Shown: positions 9,432-19,840, counted from the first letter of the stretch. The stretch is DNA of 64,000 nt from Aliiruegeria haliotis (GCF_003003255.1 NZ_PVTD01000001.1:868001-932000), one strand, 5' to 3'. The notes: a model not told the origin generated them from the sequence alone. Numbers and translations are program-made.

Positions 9432-11645
9432 ATGGCCGAAAACGTGACACCGGACATTCTGTATACCAAGGTAGACGAAGCCCCCGAGCTCGCCAGCGCC
9501 TCGCTGCTTCCGATCATTCGCAAGTTCGCCGATGCCGCCGGCATCAAGGTCGGAACCAAGGATATCTCCGTTGCCGGCAGGATCCTCGCGACCTTCCCGG
9601 AATACCTGTCCGAAGCGCAGCGCGTGTCCGATGACCTGGCCGAACTGGGCGAGTTGGTGAAAACCCCTGGCGCCAACGTGATCAAGCTGCCCAACATCTC
9701 GGCCTCTGTGCCGCAGCTGACCGCCGCGATCGCGGAGTTGCAGTCTCAGGGGTTCCCTGTGCCGGACTATCCGGAAGAACCCTCGACGGATGAAGAGAAG
9801 GCGGTTCGTGCCAAGTACGATGCCATCAAGGGCTCCGCCGTGAATCCGGTCCTGCGCGAGGGCAACTCCGACCGCCGCGCCGCAAGGGCCGTGAAGAACT
9901 ACGCCCAGGCCAACCCGCATTCCATGGGAAAGTGGTCCGCCGACAGCAAGACGAAGGTCTCCTCGATGTCCGGCAACGACTTCTTCGCCAACGAGAAATC
10001 CGCGACCATCACCGCGGCGCAGGCCGGCGACGCGAAGATCGAGTTCGTGGCCAAAGACGGCGCGGTCACCGTGCTCAAGGACGGCTGGCCGCTGGAGGAG
10101 GGCACGGTTGCCGATGCGACCTTCATGTCGGTGCGTGCGCTGTCCGATTTCCTGGCCGAGGCCATCGCCGACACGAAGGCCGATGGCACGATGTTCTCGC
10201 TGCACATGAAGGCGACGATGATGAAGGTCTCCGACCCGATCATCTTCGGCTACGCGGTGAAAGCCTGGCTCGCCCCGGTGTTCGAGAAGTACGGCGCCGA
10301 GATGGAAGCGCTTGGCGTGAACCCGAATTCCGGCATGGGCGATCTGCTGGAGCGTGTGAAGGGCAATGCCGACATCATGGCGGCCATCGAGGCCGTGGCC
10401 GGCGAGCGCCCGTCGATGTACATGGTCGACAGCGACAAGGGCATCACCAACCTGCACGTCCCGTCGGACGTCATCATCGATGCGTCCATTCCGGCGGTGA
10501 TCCGCGCCGGTGGCAAGGGCTGGGACGAGACCGGCGCCAAGGGCGACACCAACTGTGTGATCCCCGACCGCTGCTACGCGCCAGTCTATGACGAGGCGAT
10601 CAATTTCTTCAAAGCCAACGGTGCGCTGGATGTGACAAAGGCCGGATCGGTCGCCAACGTCGGCCTGATGGCACAGAAGGCCGAGGAATATGGCTCCCAT
10701 CCGACGACCTTCGAGGCTCCGGGCAATGGCGTGATCCGCATCGTGCTTGCCAATGGCGACACCCTGCATGTGCACAAGGTCGAAGCCGGAGATATCTGGC
10801 GCGCCTGCACGGTCAAGAAAGCCCCGATCGAGAACTGGATCCAGCTTGCCATGGACCGTCAGCGCCTGACCGGATCCGAGGCGATCTTCTGGCTTGACGA
10901 GAACCGCGCACATGATTCCGAGCTGATCAAATACGTCAAGCCTACGCTGGAAGCCGCTGGCGTTGCTGACAAGTTCATGATCATGGCCCCGCGCGAAGCC
11001 ACGGCCCAGTCGCTGAAAACGATCACGTCCGGGAAGGACAGCATCGCCATCACCGGCAACGTGCTGCGGGACTACCTGACCGATCTATTCCCTATCCTGG
11101 AACTGGGAACCTCGGCCAAGATGCTCTCCATCGTGAAGCTGATGAACGGTGGCGGCCTGTTCGAGACCGGCGCCGGCGGCTCAGCGCCCAAGCATGTGCA
11201 GCAACTGGTGGCCGAGAATCACCTGCGCTGGGACTCGATGGGGGAATTCTGCGCCCTGGGGGAGAGCTTCAACTTCCTCGCCGATACCAAGGGTAACGCC
11301 AAGGCTGCCGTGCTCGGCGCCGCGGCCGAGGCCGCCACGCAGGGCATCCTCGACCACAACCGGTCGCCCTCGCGCAAGGTCGGCGAGCCGGACAACCGTG
11401 ACAGCCATTACTGGTTCGCGCGCTACTGGGCCGAGGCCCTGGCCGCGCAATCCGACGATGCCGACCTGGCGAACCACTTTGCGCCGATTGCCAAGGCCCT
11501 CGCCGATGGTGAAGAGGCAATCCTCGGAGAACTGGCCGCCGCACAGGGGCCAGAGGCCGATCTGGGCGGGTACTACAACACGGATCCGGCCAAGACCGCC
11601 AAGGTGATGCGCCCGAGCGCAACGCTCAACGCGATCATCGGCTGA
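9432..11645 (+). CDS. icd: Monomeric NADP-dependent isocitrate dehydrogenase (IDH-II)
   Basis: A 737-residue enzyme that oxidatively decarboxylates isocitrate to 2-oxoglutarate in the TCA cycle. Length and sequence fit the large monomeric IDH family rather than the 400-residue homodimer. Examples are the N-terminal [20 protein letters not shown], the region [33 protein letters not shown]-like [17 protein letters not shown] and the C-terminal [17 protein letters not shown]. The start at 9432 is the first ATG giving the conserved N-terminus; AAAGG lies about 10 bp upstream. The gene is monocistronic with its own terminator. Confidence 0.97.
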   Translation: MAENVTPDILYTKVDEAPELASASLLPIIRKFADAAGIKVGTKDISVAGRILATFPEYLSEAQRVSDDLAELGELVKTPGANVIKLPNISASVPQLTAAIAELQSQGFPVPDYPEEPSTDEEKAVRAKYDAIKGSAVNPVLREGNSDRRAARAVKNYAQANPHSMGKWSADSKTKVSSMSGNDFFANEKSATITAAQAGDAKIEFVAKDGAVTVLKDGWPLEEGTVADATFMSVRALSDFLAEAIADTKADGTMFSLHMKATMMKVSDPIIFGYAVKAWLAPVFEKYGAEMEALGVNPNSGMGDLLERVKGNADIMAAIEAVAGERPSMYMVDSDKGITNLHVPSDVIIDASIPAVIRAGGKGWDETGAKGDTNCVIPDRCYAPVYDEAINFFKANGALDVTKAGSVANVGLMAQKAEEYGSHPTTFEAPGNGVIRIVLANGDTLHVHKVEAGDIWRACTVKKAPIENWIQLAMDRQRLTGSEAIFWLDENRAHDSELIKYVKPTLEAAGVADKFMIMAPREATAQSLKTITSGKDSIAITGNVLRDYLTDLFPILELGTSAKMLSIVKLMNGGGLFETGAGGSAPKHVQQLVAENHLRWDSMGEFCALGESFNFLADTKGNAKAAVLGAAAEAATQGILDHNRSPSRKVGEPDNRDSHYWFARYWAEALAAQSDDADLANHFAPIAKALADGEEAILGELAAAQGPEADLGGYYNTDPAKTAKVMRPSATLNAIIG

Positions 11646-11669
11646 ACGCCGGTAGTCTGACCTGAAATC

Positions 11670-11705
11670 AAGCGGGCGTCCGGGCAACCGGGCGCCCGTT
11701 TGCTT
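11670..11705 (+). terminator. Terminator of icd
   Basis: Stem aagcgggcg (11670-11678) pairs with cgcccgttt (11693-11701), with one G-U pair and a 14-nt loop, then a short T-containing tail. It begins 25 bp after the icd stop. Confidence 0.7.
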
Positions 11706-12054
11706 ATGGGCTGCCGGGTCGTGGGGCGTGTTGCTCATCCTGATGCGGCCGCAGGAGCGAGGCCCTGACGGCCTTCGTGGCGCGAACCGACCTTACAATG
11801 GCCGCGTGCAGACACAGGGATTTGGTATTGGCACGGCCCAACAGCTGGCGCTCCTCGCGGCGGGGATCAGCCGGGGAGGGGCCTGCACCTCGGGACGGCA
11901 CGTCAGGTATGCAATCCCGGGCACCAATTGCGCTGCGCCCCCGATTTGCGGCAACGGCGTTTCGCCACGCCTGACGACCACTGATCTGATCACGCAGATG
12001 TTTCCCGGCGCGTCGGGGCGATGGGCTAGGCTTTCTGAAACCCTCGAAGGAGCA
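11706..12054. other. Intergenic region upstream of a secreted hypothetical
   Basis: About 350 bp in which I find no gene, RNA or strong repeat. The promoter of the gene at 12055 should lie here. Confidence 0.45.
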
Positions 12055-12438
12055 ATGCAGGTGGTGCAGAGATCATTTTCCGGAACGGCACGGCTGGCAG
12101 CGGTCCTGTTGCTTGTGTTTGCCTCGACCGACCCGGTCAGGGCTGCGGATCTCTGCCTTCGGGTCACCGTCAACGACCAGCCAGCCGGAAAGGAAACCCG
12201 GCTGCGACTGTCGGCCTCCGGGCAGGCCAGCCAAAGCAGCCGCCCGGTTGCTGGGCGTGTACAGTTTCCCAACCTTGGCGCCGGGAAATGGCGACTGTCG
12301 CTCGATCATCCGAAGATGAAGGTCTTTCGGACAACGCTGGCGATCAATGGCAACACGGGCGTGCATCTGGATTGCGGTCATGCGGATGAGTGGTCCGGTT
12401 GCGTGGTCAAGCGGCTTGCCGCCGGGTGCGGGGGCTGA
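12055..12438 (+). CDS. Secreted hypothetical protein
   Basis: A 127-residue protein I do not recognise. The N-terminus (RLAAVLLLVFASTDPVRA then ADLC) is a clear Sec signal peptide of about 30 residues. The mature part of about 97 residues is basic and probably beta-rich, with cysteines in ADLCLRV, LDCGHAD, GCVVK and AAGCGG that could form disulfides in the periplasm. The start is supported by a near-perfect AAGGAG six bases upstream. It is 69 bp ahead of, and co-directional with, the lysozyme-inhibitor-like gene, so the two may share a transcript. No function is assigned. Confidence 0.65.
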   Translation: MQVVQRSFSGTARLAAVLLLVFASTDPVRAADLCLRVTVNDQPAGKETRLRLSASGQASQSSRPVAGRVQFPNLGAGKWRLSLDHPKMKVFRTTLAINGNTGVHLDCGHADEWSGCVVKRLAAGCGG

Positions 12439-12507
12439 CAGCGGGTGCGGTGGGCGTTGCATTCGCAGCCGTGCGAGTCCACCTTCGGCGCGAGGGAATG
12501 GAGAAAC

Positions 12508-13137
12508 ATGATGAAACTTCGGATTTCTTGCCTTGTTGTCGCGCTTGGCATCGGCGCTGGCATGGCCGCTGCGGAGCCAGCCTTCGATTGCGCCAAGGCT
12601 GAAAGCGACGCAGAGGTGGCGATTTGCGGGTCGGAGGCGCTGGGTGAACTCGACCGGGAGTTGGCGCGCCTCTACGCCCTGGCGGTCGAAGGCCCGAACA
12701 TGACGGCCGACCGCCTGGACGAGTTGAAGGCCACGCAGCGCGGCTGGATCAAGGGGCGGGACGAATGCTGGAAATCCAGCTTCCCGCTGGAGACCTGCAT
12801 CGCAAATGAATACGCCTTCCGAATAGACGAGTTGCGCACCGGATACGCGGATGCCCGGAGCGAGGAGGGCGCATCGCTCGGCCCCTTCCCCTATGCCTGC
12901 GAGGGGTTCGGCGCTCTGGTCAGCGCGGTCTTTGTCAACACATCCGAACCGTTGGTCACCCTGCGCTGGAGAGATGTGGCCGTCGTGCTACCGCGGGTCG
13001 AATCCGGGTCCGGCAGCCACTACGAGACCGATAACTGGGACGGCAAAACGATCTCCTTCTGGGTCAAGGGCAAGGAGGCGACGCTGCTGACGGGGGTTGG
13101 AGAGACGCTCTCCTGCGTCGAGGATGCGATGGGGTGA
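12508..13137 (+). CDS. LprI/MliC-like lysozyme inhibitor fusion protein
   Basis: A 209-residue exported protein with a signal peptide ending near AGMAAAEPA. Residues about 24-115 match the LprI/DUF1311 pattern: FDCAKAESDAEVAICGSEAL, LARLYALA, QRGWIKGRDECW and ETCIANEYAFRIDEL, with paired cysteines. Residues about 130-205 match the MliC/PliC domain: YACEGFGALVSAVF, LPRVESGSGSHYETD, FWVKGKEATLL and a final LSCVED. MliC domains block c-type lysozyme by inserting a loop into its active site; LprI is a lysozyme inhibitor in mycobacteria. The likely role is periplasmic or envelope protection of peptidoglycan. GGAG precedes the start at 12508. Confidence 0.8.
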   Translation: MMKLRISCLVVALGIGAGMAAAEPAFDCAKAESDAEVAICGSEALGELDRELARLYALAVEGPNMTADRLDELKATQRGWIKGRDECWKSSFPLETCIANEYAFRIDELRTGYADARSEEGASLGPFPYACEGFGALVSAVFVNTSEPLVTLRWRDVAVVLPRVESGSGSHYETDNWDGKTISFWVKGKEATLLTGVGETLSCVEDAMG

Positions 13138-13401
13138 TCCCGTGCGGGAACGGAGAAATGGGAAGGGCCGAACACAGGGCTTTCCCGTCCCGCCGCGGTG
13201 CTGCACTTGAATAAAACCACCGTCGGCCAGCGAGCGAACCCTGTGCCCGGACAGTACCTATGCCTTGATGCCGGTTTTCCAAGCGCCGGTCCCGGACCTG
13301 CGTGACCCCGGGTACATCGCATAGCAGGCATGCGCGGCGTATATGGCAATTGGTTTCAGTGACCCGAGCCTATATGTTTACCTGAATTGCGAGGTGAAAC
13401 G

Positions 13402-14352
13402 ATGCGCGACCTGAAGATCCCCGGCGAACGCCATCCCGAAAAGGCCCACCGCCCGGACAATGCCCAGCCGAAGAAACCCAGCTGGATCCGGGTGAAAGCC
13501 CCCGGCGGGCCCGGCTACAACGACACGCACAAGATCATGCGGGATCATGGTCTCTCGACGGTCTGCGAGGAAGCGGGTTGCCCCAATGTCGGGGAATGCT
13601 GGAGCAGGGGTCATGCGACCATGATGATCATGGGAGAGATCTGCACGCGGGGCTGTACCTTCTGCAACGTCGCCACCGGGCGACCTGACGCGCTTGATGT
13701 TTTCGAGCCGGGCAGGGTGGCCCACGCGGTACATAAACTCGGCCTGCAGCATGTCGTGATCACCTCGGTGGACCGCGATGACCTCGAAGATGGCGGCGCC
13801 GACCATTTCGCACAGACAATCCGCGCCATTCGCCATCGGTCTCCGGAGACCACGATCGAGATTCTGACGCCGGACTTCCTGAAGTGCGATCCTTCCGTGC
13901 TGGAGATCGTGGTCGAGGCGAAGCCCGATGTCTTCAACCACAACCTGGAAACCGTGCCGGGGCTCTATCCGACGGTGCGGCCCGGCGCGCGCTACTTCCA
14001 TTCCCTGCGGCTGTTGCAGCGGGTGAAGGAACTGGACCCGACGATGTTCACCAAGTCGGGCATCATGGTCGGTCTGGGCGAGGACAAGCAGGGTGTGCAG
14101 CAGGTCATGGACGACATGCGGGCCGCCGACATCGATTTCCTGACCATTGGCCAGTACCTCCAACCGACGCCGAAACACCACGCGGTCGAACGGTTCGTGA
14201 CACCGGAGGAGTTCAAGGCCTATGAAAAGGCGGCTTTTGGCAAAGGGTTCCTGATGGTCTCCGCCACGCCGCTGACCCGTTCCAGCTATCATGCCGGGGA
14301 CGATTTCGCGCGGCTGCGCGAAGCACGGTTGCGCAAGCACAACCAAAGCTGA
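13402..14352 (+). CDS. lipA: Lipoyl synthase
   Basis: A 316-residue radical-SAM enzyme that inserts two sulfurs into octanoyl-lipoyl domains. The auxiliary-cluster motif [12 protein letters not shown] gives C55, C60 and C66; the SAM-cluster motif CTRGCTFC gives C81, C85 and C88. The C-terminal [10 protein letters not shown] contains the serine that ligates the auxiliary cluster. The ATG at 13402 follows GAGGTGAAAC; an in-frame TTG 15 bp upstream is unlikely. lipB is not in the window. Two hairpins follow the gene. Confidence 0.97.
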   Translation: MRDLKIPGERHPEKAHRPDNAQPKKPSWIRVKAPGGPGYNDTHKIMRDHGLSTVCEEAGCPNVGECWSRGHATMMIMGEICTRGCTFCNVATGRPDALDVFEPGRVAHAVHKLGLQHVVITSVDRDDLEDGGADHFAQTIRAIRHRSPETTIEILTPDFLKCDPSVLEIVVEAKPDVFNHNLETVPGLYPTVRPGARYFHSLRLLQRVKELDPTMFTKSGIMVGLGEDKQGVQQVMDDMRAADIDFLTIGQYLQPTPKHHAVERFVTPEEFKAYEKAAFGKGFLMVSATPLTRSSYHAGDDFARLREARLRKHNQS

Positions 14353-14368
14353 CGACGCGCTACCTTTC

Positions 14369-14411
14369 GCGCCCCGGTGGGGCGGACCACGCGTCCGCCG
14401 GGCAGGACGCG
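14369..14411 (+). terminator. Tandem hairpins downstream of lipA
   Basis: Two adjacent perfect stems: cgcccc/ggggcg (14370-14384, 3-nt loop) and cgcgtcc/ggacgcg (14390-14411, 8-nt loop). No T run follows, so these may act as transcript ends or 3' stabilisers rather than classical terminators. They lie 17 bp after the lipA stop. Confidence 0.45.
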
Positions 14412-14645
14412 AGGCAGGTGCGGCCTGTTCGTCCAACCTGTCGGTATGAGGTCACGGAACCACGGCAAGTTTACCATTGAGCCCACCGGAATGTGTCGGC
14501 GCCCCGATCTGACACCCAGTGCAACCGATCCCGTCGCAGGGCGTCGTCTGGCTGCGAGAAACGGGCGCGGGTGTCATCGCAGTCACGTTGGCGACGACGC
14601 TCTCAGCGTTCATGTCAGCAGCGTGTTTGCCAACGAAGACACGAC
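14412..14645. other. Intergenic region between convergent lipA and cytochrome c genes
   Basis: With the hairpins, this convergent gap is about 290 bp. Beyond the hairpins I see no gene or RNA. Confidence 0.45.
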
Positions 14646-15533
14646 TCACTGTACCGGGGCCAGCCCACCGATGTAGGCCGCTATCGCGTCGCGATCCTCA
14701 CGCGGAAGCTGGCTGATCCCGGCGATGACGGCCTCCATGTCGCGGCTGACCTCCTTGTGGTCGGGGTTGAAGCCACTTTCCAGGTACCAGGCCATTTCAT
14801 CCGCGCTCCAGTCCAGCGCCGCGGGCGTGATGTTCGGGACCGCCCCCCGCCCGGAAATCTCCGGCGCGCCCGCCATCCACCGGGTGCGGTCCAGCCCGCC
14901 GAACCGATCCCTTGGCGTGTGGCATTCCGCGCAATGGCCGAGCGCCTCAACGAGGTACCGTCCGCGTTCCAGTGTCGGGCTGGGCGCGGCGCCAACAAAG
15001 GTCGGATCCATGTAACGTTCCTTCCAGAGGCCGATACTCCGACGAATGGAGTATTGAACCGGAAGGTCGTGCCGTCCGTCGGGTGTGTCATCGGCCGGCA
15101 GCGTCTCTAGGTAGGCTTTCAGGTCGGCGATATCCGGCAGCGTCATTCGCGTGTAGGAGGCATAGGGCATCACCGGATAGAGGTGGCGCCCGTCGCGGCC
15201 GACGCCGCGCTGCAGGACACTCGCAAGCTCGGCGAGGCTCGCCCCACCGATTCCATGCTGCAGATCCTGGGAGATGTTGGGCGCCACGAAAGTGCCGAAA
15301 GGGGTGGTCAGCCGACGCCCGCCGGACAGCAGCGGCTTCGCGACCGGCTCCGATCCTTGATCGGCATGGCAGGACGCACATCCCGCGGCGAGGAAGACAT
15401 CGCGCCCTCGCTCCGCGTCTCCGGTCATGGCGGGCAAATCCCCATCGGCGATCGGTTTCGGTCGGGAGATCCAGAAAAGCGCACCGCCAACCAGCACGCA
15501 GGCCAGCAGGAGGAGGGAAAGAAAGCGGCCCAT
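14646..15533 (-). CDS. Membrane-anchored diheme cytochrome c
   Basis: A 295-residue protein with one N-terminal hydrophobic helix (residues about 4-23) that is an uncleaved anchor or signal, then two cytochrome c domains. The haem sites are CASCH (C52-H56) and CAECH near residue 190; methionines in PVMPY and in the second half are likely axial ligands. The architecture resembles the cytochrome subunits of alcohol and gluconate dehydrogenases, which have three haems; here only two are seen and no dehydrogenase is adjacent, so the partner is unknown. The start at 15533 has GAGG at good spacing; an ATG at 15569 would have it too close. Confidence 0.85.
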   Translation of the reverse strand: MGRFLSLLLLACVLVGGALFWISRPKPIADGDLPAMTGDAERGRDVFLAAGCASCHADQGSEPVAKPLLSGGRRLTTPFGTFVAPNISQDLQHGIGGASLAELASVLQRGVGRDGRHLYPVMPYASYTRMTLPDIADLKAYLETLPADDTPDGRHDLPVQYSIRRSIGLWKERYMDPTFVGAAPSPTLERGRYLVEALGHCAECHTPRDRFGGLDRTRWMAGAPEISGRGAVPNITPAALDWSADEMAWYLESGFNPDHKEVSRDMEAVIAGISQLPREDRDAIAAYIGGLAPVQ

Positions 15534-15654
15534 TGGTGCCTCGGCTGTGGATTTCGGTCGGGAGGCCATGCCTCGTCTGGTGCGACCCTAGGCGTTTTGG
15601 CAAGTCAGGGCAAAGGGATGCTGCAACTGCAGTCGAAACTTGATTGTCCCGGCG

Positions 15655-15837
15655 TCAGAAGCGCAAACGATGCGGCGCGCGGTCAGCGGTCAGCCCTTCC
15701 GGCCAGAACCCGAAGTGCTCAAGCGCGTAGAGCGCCACGCAGAGACCCACCGCGACAAGGACGATCAGCACCCGGCGCGTTGACGGCGGGGAGTGTACCC
15801 AACGCCTCATGCGAAAGAGCCAGTGCGGTCCGAACAT
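15655..15837 (-). CDS. Small single-pass membrane protein
   Basis: A 60-residue protein with a basic N-terminus (FRMRRWVHSPPSTRR) and one hydrophobic helix (about residues 22-41, VLIVLVAVGLCVALYALEHF). A strong GGGGGAGAAGGAT precedes the start, which supports it being real. I have seen this pattern as a conserved small protein of unknown function in rhodobacteria. It is 121 bp upstream of the cytochrome c gene on the same strand, so an association with it is possible but unproven. Confidence 0.65.
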   Translation of the reverse strand: MFGPHWLFRMRRWVHSPPSTRRVLIVLVAVGLCVALYALEHFGFWPEGLTADRAPHRLRF

Positions 15838-15873
15838 ATCCTTCTCCCCCCGGCGCTCCGTCCCCGAACGGGA

Positions 15874-17370
15874 TCAGGCAACCACGACGTTTGCCGAGGC
15901 AAGATACGCGTCCAGCGCGATATTCTCCAGCAGGACATAGGCGTTGCCCCAATCGACAAGCGTACCTTTTGCGACCTGGCTGGCCGTAACCACTGGCGAA
16001 GACTTGATTGCCTCCAGACCATTGGGGGCCAGCCAAGGTTTGGCGTACCACGTTTCGTAGACATCGCTCTCCATCACACGGGTCTCCAGCCACAACACCA
16101 ACCTGTCGTTCGCCACGTCGAAGTTGCGGATGATGTCCTTGCCGGATCTCCGGTCACAGACAAAAGCATCGCGGTAGGCACCGCCGGCCAGAATGTCGTT
16201 CCCCTTGCCCCCGATCAGAACGTCGCGACCCCTGCCGCCATCCAGTTTGTCCGCACCCTTGCCACCATCAAGCCAGTCCTTTTCGCGACCGCCGACAAGC
16301 CTGTCGTTGCCAACAATGCCGAACAGACGATGACTTCCCGCTCCGCCATAGAGCGTGTTGGTGTGTGTCATGGGGCGAGGCACAATTGAAGTCGAAGAAA
16401 ACGCTCGGAGATTGCTCGATAAAATCCAGCACTTCACCGTTTTCCCATGCCTTGTAGATGAAGGAGGTCTAGCCGTCAGGACGTCCGTCCGTGTCGCCGA
16501 AAATGACGTCGGCACCCGCGCCACCTTGGACAATATCCGATCCCGCACCGGCGAAGACCTGATCGTTGCCCTTGCCCGCCCAGATGCGATCGTCTCCAGG
16601 ACGATAGGTGCCGCCCTTGTGGATGTCCCCATCGCCAATGATGTGATCGTTCCCGCGCCCACCAAACAGCAGGTCAATTCCATTGTGTCCCTTGAGGATG
16701 TCGGCGCCACCGCCGCCTGCCAAGGTTTGTGGCCCTTCGTCGCCGGACCGGGTCGGCGGGAAGAGGTCGTCCTCCAACAGACCGCCGAGGCTGGGCAAAC
16801 CGCTGAGCGGTCCCCACATCATAGGGCCCACCGAATGTGTCTGCATTCTTCAGGGACGAGAGGAACGACGCGACCGCGGCCTTGTCCTGCCTGTCAGGAA
16901 GCGAGTCCCCGTCGACCCGCCAAATGGCGATCGTATCGCGGTGACCGCCATAGCGTTCGAACGTCAGCACTGTGGCCGCACTATCCTATCCCCAGGTCAG
17001 GTACTGGACGTGAAAACGGCTCCAGTCGCAGCCATAGTCCGTGGCTGACACCTCGTATTCGTAGCGGCCCAAAGGGTCAGGTTTCGTCGTTGACCAGACA
17101 CGGACCGATAGCTGGTCTGAAGCTTAGGTCGTGTCGCCGCTCTCGTTTGCCACCACGACGTCGTCGAGACCGGTGTGCACGCTCTTTTCAATCCGGGCAT
17201 CGCGGACAGCGCCGATGTTTTCTTCGGACACGCCCAAAAGCAGGCCATCAAATACAGCTGTCGCGATCCATCCCTCCCATCCGACCAATTCCGGCAACCG
17301 CACGCTGGGGTGAAGGTTTCGCCACGTCAATCGTGGTTGCGCTATCCGCGACCATCGCGCACCGTGGCAT
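15874..17370 (-). pseudogene. Decayed RTX calcium-binding protein gene
   Basis: Pieces of one protein can be read on the minus strand in three frames. The first piece begins at ATG 17355 or 17370 (SATTIDVAK). It continues after a frame change near 17320 as LPELVGWEGWIATAVFDGLL, with in-frame stops TAA at 17124-17126 and TAG at 16986-16988. The frame changes near 16825 into RTX nonapeptide repeats (GGGGADILKG, GKGNDQVFAGAGSD), with a TAG at 16469-16471. It changes again near 16375 into more repeats (GGKGADKLDGG, GGKGNDILAGG) and the terminal DIIRNFDVANDRLVL segment. At least six lesions make a working product unlikely. Intact homologs are calcium-binding exported proteins of type I secretion. 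Confidence 0.8.
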
Positions 17371-17397
17371 TGGCCGCCGGAGAGTGTGGAGGGGTGC

Positions 17398-17952
17398 CTA
17401 TTCCGCTTCCGGTTCGTCGATGAAGCGGACGGCGCCGATATATGGGAGGTTCCGGTTTCGTTGGGCGAAATCAATCCCGTAGCCGACGACGAACTTGTCG
17501 GGGATCTCGAACCCAGTCCAGGTTGCCTTGTAGTCGACCTCCCGGCGGGCGGGCTTGTCCAGAAGGCAAATGGTGCGCAGCCGCTTGGGATTGCGGGCTT
17601 CCAGGAAGGCGGCGACACGGGTCATGGTGTGGCCGGTGTCGATGATGTCCTCCACCACCAGAACGTCGCGGCCCTCGACCTCTCCGCGCAGATCCTTCAG
17701 GATCCGCACCTCGCGGCTCGATTTCATGGTGTTGCCGTAGGACGACGCCTCCAGGAAGTCGACTTCAACCGGAAGGTCCAGTTCGCGCACGAGATCGGCA
17801 ATGAAGACGAACGACCCCCGCAGAAGGCCAACCACGACAAGTTTATCGGTGTCGGCGAAATTCTCCTCGATCTCGCGTGCGAGATCCTCGATTCTGGCGG
17901 CAATGGACTTTGCCGAGATCAATTGGTCGATGACGTATGGTCGCGAGGACAT
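17398..17952 (-). CDS. hpt: Hypoxanthine phosphoribosyltransferase
   Basis: A 184-residue purine-salvage enzyme that makes IMP/GMP from hypoxanthine or guanine and PRPP. It shows [19 protein letters not shown] (PPi loop), [10 protein letters not shown] (flexible loop) and the PRPP motif [14 protein letters not shown], with the purine-binding [18 protein letters not shown] near the end. The start at 17952 ([11 protein letters not shown]) follows CAAGGGAAG; a longer frame up to 18045 overlaps the divergent gene and is rejected. Its stop is 28 bp from the first readable ATG of the RTX pseudogene. Confidence 0.94.
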   Translation of the reverse strand: MSSRPYVIDQLISAKSIAARIEDLAREIEENFADTDKLVVVGLLRGSFVFIADLVRELDLPVEVDFLEASSYGNTMKSSREVRILKDLRGEVEGRDVLVVEDIIDTGHTMTRVAAFLEARNPKRLRTICLLDKPARREVDYKATWTGFEIPDKFVVGYGIDFAQRNRNLPYIGAVRFIDEPEAE

Positions 17953-18037
17953 AGGCTTCCCTTGAACTTGCCTGCGAAGTCTACGACATGAATGCCCAAC
18001 CAGAAGACCCGAAGCGACAGAGGCCAATCGCCGCACG

Positions 18038-18481
18038 ATGCTCACTCATTCCGACAACCGCGTCATGCCGTATACCGCACAGCAGATGTACGATCTGGTG
18101 GCGGATATCCAGTCCTATCCGAAATTTTTGCCCTGGACGGCTGCCACGCGCATTCGCGGACGGCATCCAGACGGCGACAAGATGGTCGAGATCGCGGACA
18201 TGGTCATCTCCTTCAAGGTGTTCCGGGAGAAGTTCGGCACCAAGGTGACGCTGGACAAGAAAGCGCATACCATCGTCAGCGAATACATCGACGGTCCGTT
18301 CAAGTTCCTGATCTCCAAATGGGCTTTCAAGGACGTCGAAGGCGGCTGCGAGGTCGACTACCATGTCGAGTTCGAGTTCAAGAACAAGATCCTGCAAAAG
18401 GCGGCCGGTGTGTTCTTTACCGATGCTCAGCGGCAGATCATGGGCGCGTTCGAGAAGCGGGCAAAAGTGCTCTACCGCTGA
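18038..18481 (+). CDS. COQ10/RatA-like START-domain protein
   Basis: A 147-residue single START/polyketide-cyclase domain. The N-terminus [24 protein letters not shown] and [15 protein letters not shown] match the ubiquinone-binding Coq10 / RatA family. In alphaproteobacteria this family is linked to coenzyme Q function; the E. coli homolog RatA was described as a ribosome-association toxin. I favour a Coq10-like role because the gene sits beside lipA and cinA in related genomes, but the sequence does not exclude the other. It is divergent from hpt with an 85-bp gap. Confidence 0.8.
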   Translation: MLTHSDNRVMPYTAQQMYDLVADIQSYPKFLPWTAATRIRGRHPDGDKMVEIADMVISFKVFREKFGTKVTLDKKAHTIVSEYIDGPFKFLISKWAFKDVEGGCEVDYHVEFEFKNKILQKAAGVFFTDAQRQIMGAFEKRAKVLYR

Positions 18482-18794
18482 CTTTCATCGACCGCGTGCG
18501 GTCGGGTTGGCAGGGGCCGGCTGCAACCGTTGACCGGGTCGGTGGATGGTCGGCTGCGACTCACTACGTTTGAACCCTGCTGCGATTCTGGTGATCGATG
18601 GCAAAGGCAGCGTCGGTGACCATATCATCGGCGGGCACCGCAACCGCGCGTGCGGACAATCCCCAAGCCGATGCGATCCGTGCCAACCAAAAGCCAAAGG
18701 GTGACTAGACTCGCGCAATCGTTGAACGGAATGCGCGTCAGGGGTAAGTTTATCGCCAATTCAGTGGCTTGGGGCCGACAGTGAGCGTGGAAAC
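18482..18794. other. Intergenic region between coq10-like and cinA genes
   Basis: About 310 bp between convergent genes. I find no gene, RNA or strong hairpin in it. Confidence 0.45.
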
Positions 18795-19343
18795 TCAGCC
18801 TTCCCGGCTCAGCAGCGGACGATCCCTCGGCGGCGGGGCGTCGTCCAACCCTCCAATCAAAAGCTCCAACGCGTGGTTCACGGTGAACTGACGCACTGCA
18901 ACGCGGCCCGGCGCGCCGAAATCGATGGTCTTGGTCACCGTGATGTGCTCGCGCCGCGCCAGGCCAAAACAGACGCGGCCCTCCGGTTTGTGTTCGCTGC
19001 CGCCCGGACCGGCGATGCCGGTGACGGAGACCGCGATATCCGCCACGGAGGCCGCGAGCGCCCCCTCTGCCATCTCCTGCGCGACCTGCTCCGAGACGGC
19101 GCCATGCGCCTCCAGGGTGTCTGCGCTGACGCCCAGCATCTCCCGCTTGGCGGCGTTGGAATAGGTGACAAAGCCTCTATCGAAGATATCGGAAGACCCT
19201 GGGATCTCCGTAATCGCGCCAGCGATCAACCCGCCGGTGCAGCTTTCTGCCGTCGCCACGAGGTGACGCTTGGTCCGGGCCTTTTCCAGAAGGGTCTCGG
19301 CATGCAGGACGCCAATTTCGACGGCATGGGTCAGTTCTGTCAT
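18795..19343 (-). CDS. CinA C-terminal domain protein (NMN amidohydrolase-like)
   Basis: A 182-residue stand-alone CinA C-terminal domain. The signature [33 protein letters not shown] and [19 protein letters not shown] are intact. The family includes PncC, which deamidates nicotinamide mononucleotide in NAD recycling. The N-terminal MoCF-like domain of full CinA is absent, as expected for this short form. Its start overlaps the pgpA stop by ATGA, making it the last gene of ispDF-pgpA-cinA. Confidence 0.9.
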   Translation of the reverse strand: MTELTHAVEIGVLHAETLLEKARTKRHLVATAESCTGGLIAGAITEIPGSSDIFDRGFVTYSNAAKREMLGVSADTLEAHGAVSEQVAQEMAEGALAASVADIAVSVTGIAGPGGSEHKPEGRVCFGLARREHITVTKTIDFGAPGRVAVRQFTVNHALELLIGGLDDAPPPRDRPLLSREG

Positions 19344-19840
19344 TGCATCAAAACACCATGTGAGACCGCCGCCGCCGCGGCAACAACTACAGCCGCCATG
19401 CCCCCGGCGATCACGTCGTCCAGCATGACGCCCAACGGCGTGTGCTTGCGGTCTGCCCAGGACACGGGCCAGGGCTTCCAGATATCGAAAAGCCGGAACA
19501 TGACGAAGGCGCCGACCCAGCCCGGGTAGGGAAAAAGCCACGGATCCGCGCCGGCATGCCACAGACCAGCAGACAGCGGCCAGAGTGCGATCCAGATTCC
19601 CACCGCCTCGTCGATAACGATCTCCGACGGGTCGTGATCGTCGCGGCCCCGGGTCTCTGCCGCCGTGGCCCACAAGCCGATCCCGAACAGCGCGAATGTG
19701 GCGGCCGCCAGCAGGGGAAACCCGCCCAGCCCGTGCAACAGGTACCCGAAGGGCAGGGCTGCCAGTGTCCCCCATGTGCCGGGCGCGGGGCGCAGAAGGC
19801 CCGCACCGAAGAACGTGGCGACAAACCGTGGCGCGGTCAT
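19340..19840 (-). CDS. pgpA: Phosphatidylglycerophosphatase A
   Basis: A 166-residue inner-membrane enzyme that dephosphorylates phosphatidylglycerol phosphate to phosphatidylglycerol. It has the N-terminal [21 protein letters not shown], the central [17 protein letters not shown] with the acidic catalytic pair, and [18 protein letters not shown], followed by a last membrane helix. It overlaps both neighbours by ATGA (ispDF upstream, cinA downstream), so the three genes are coupled. Confidence 0.93.
   Translation of the reverse strand: MTAPRFVATFFGAGLLRPAPGTWGTLAALPFGYLLHGLGGFPLLAAATFALFGIGLWATAAETRGRDDHDPSEIVIDEAVGIWIALWPLSAGLWHAGADPWLFPYPGWVGAFVMFRLFDIWKPWPVSWADRKHTPLGVMLDDVIAGGMAAVVVAAAAAVSHGVLMQ

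Noticed and set aside
9159-10913. A 584-codon minus-strand frame
   Set aside because: It is antisense to the well-supported icd gene and reads as His/Arg/Gly-rich noise.
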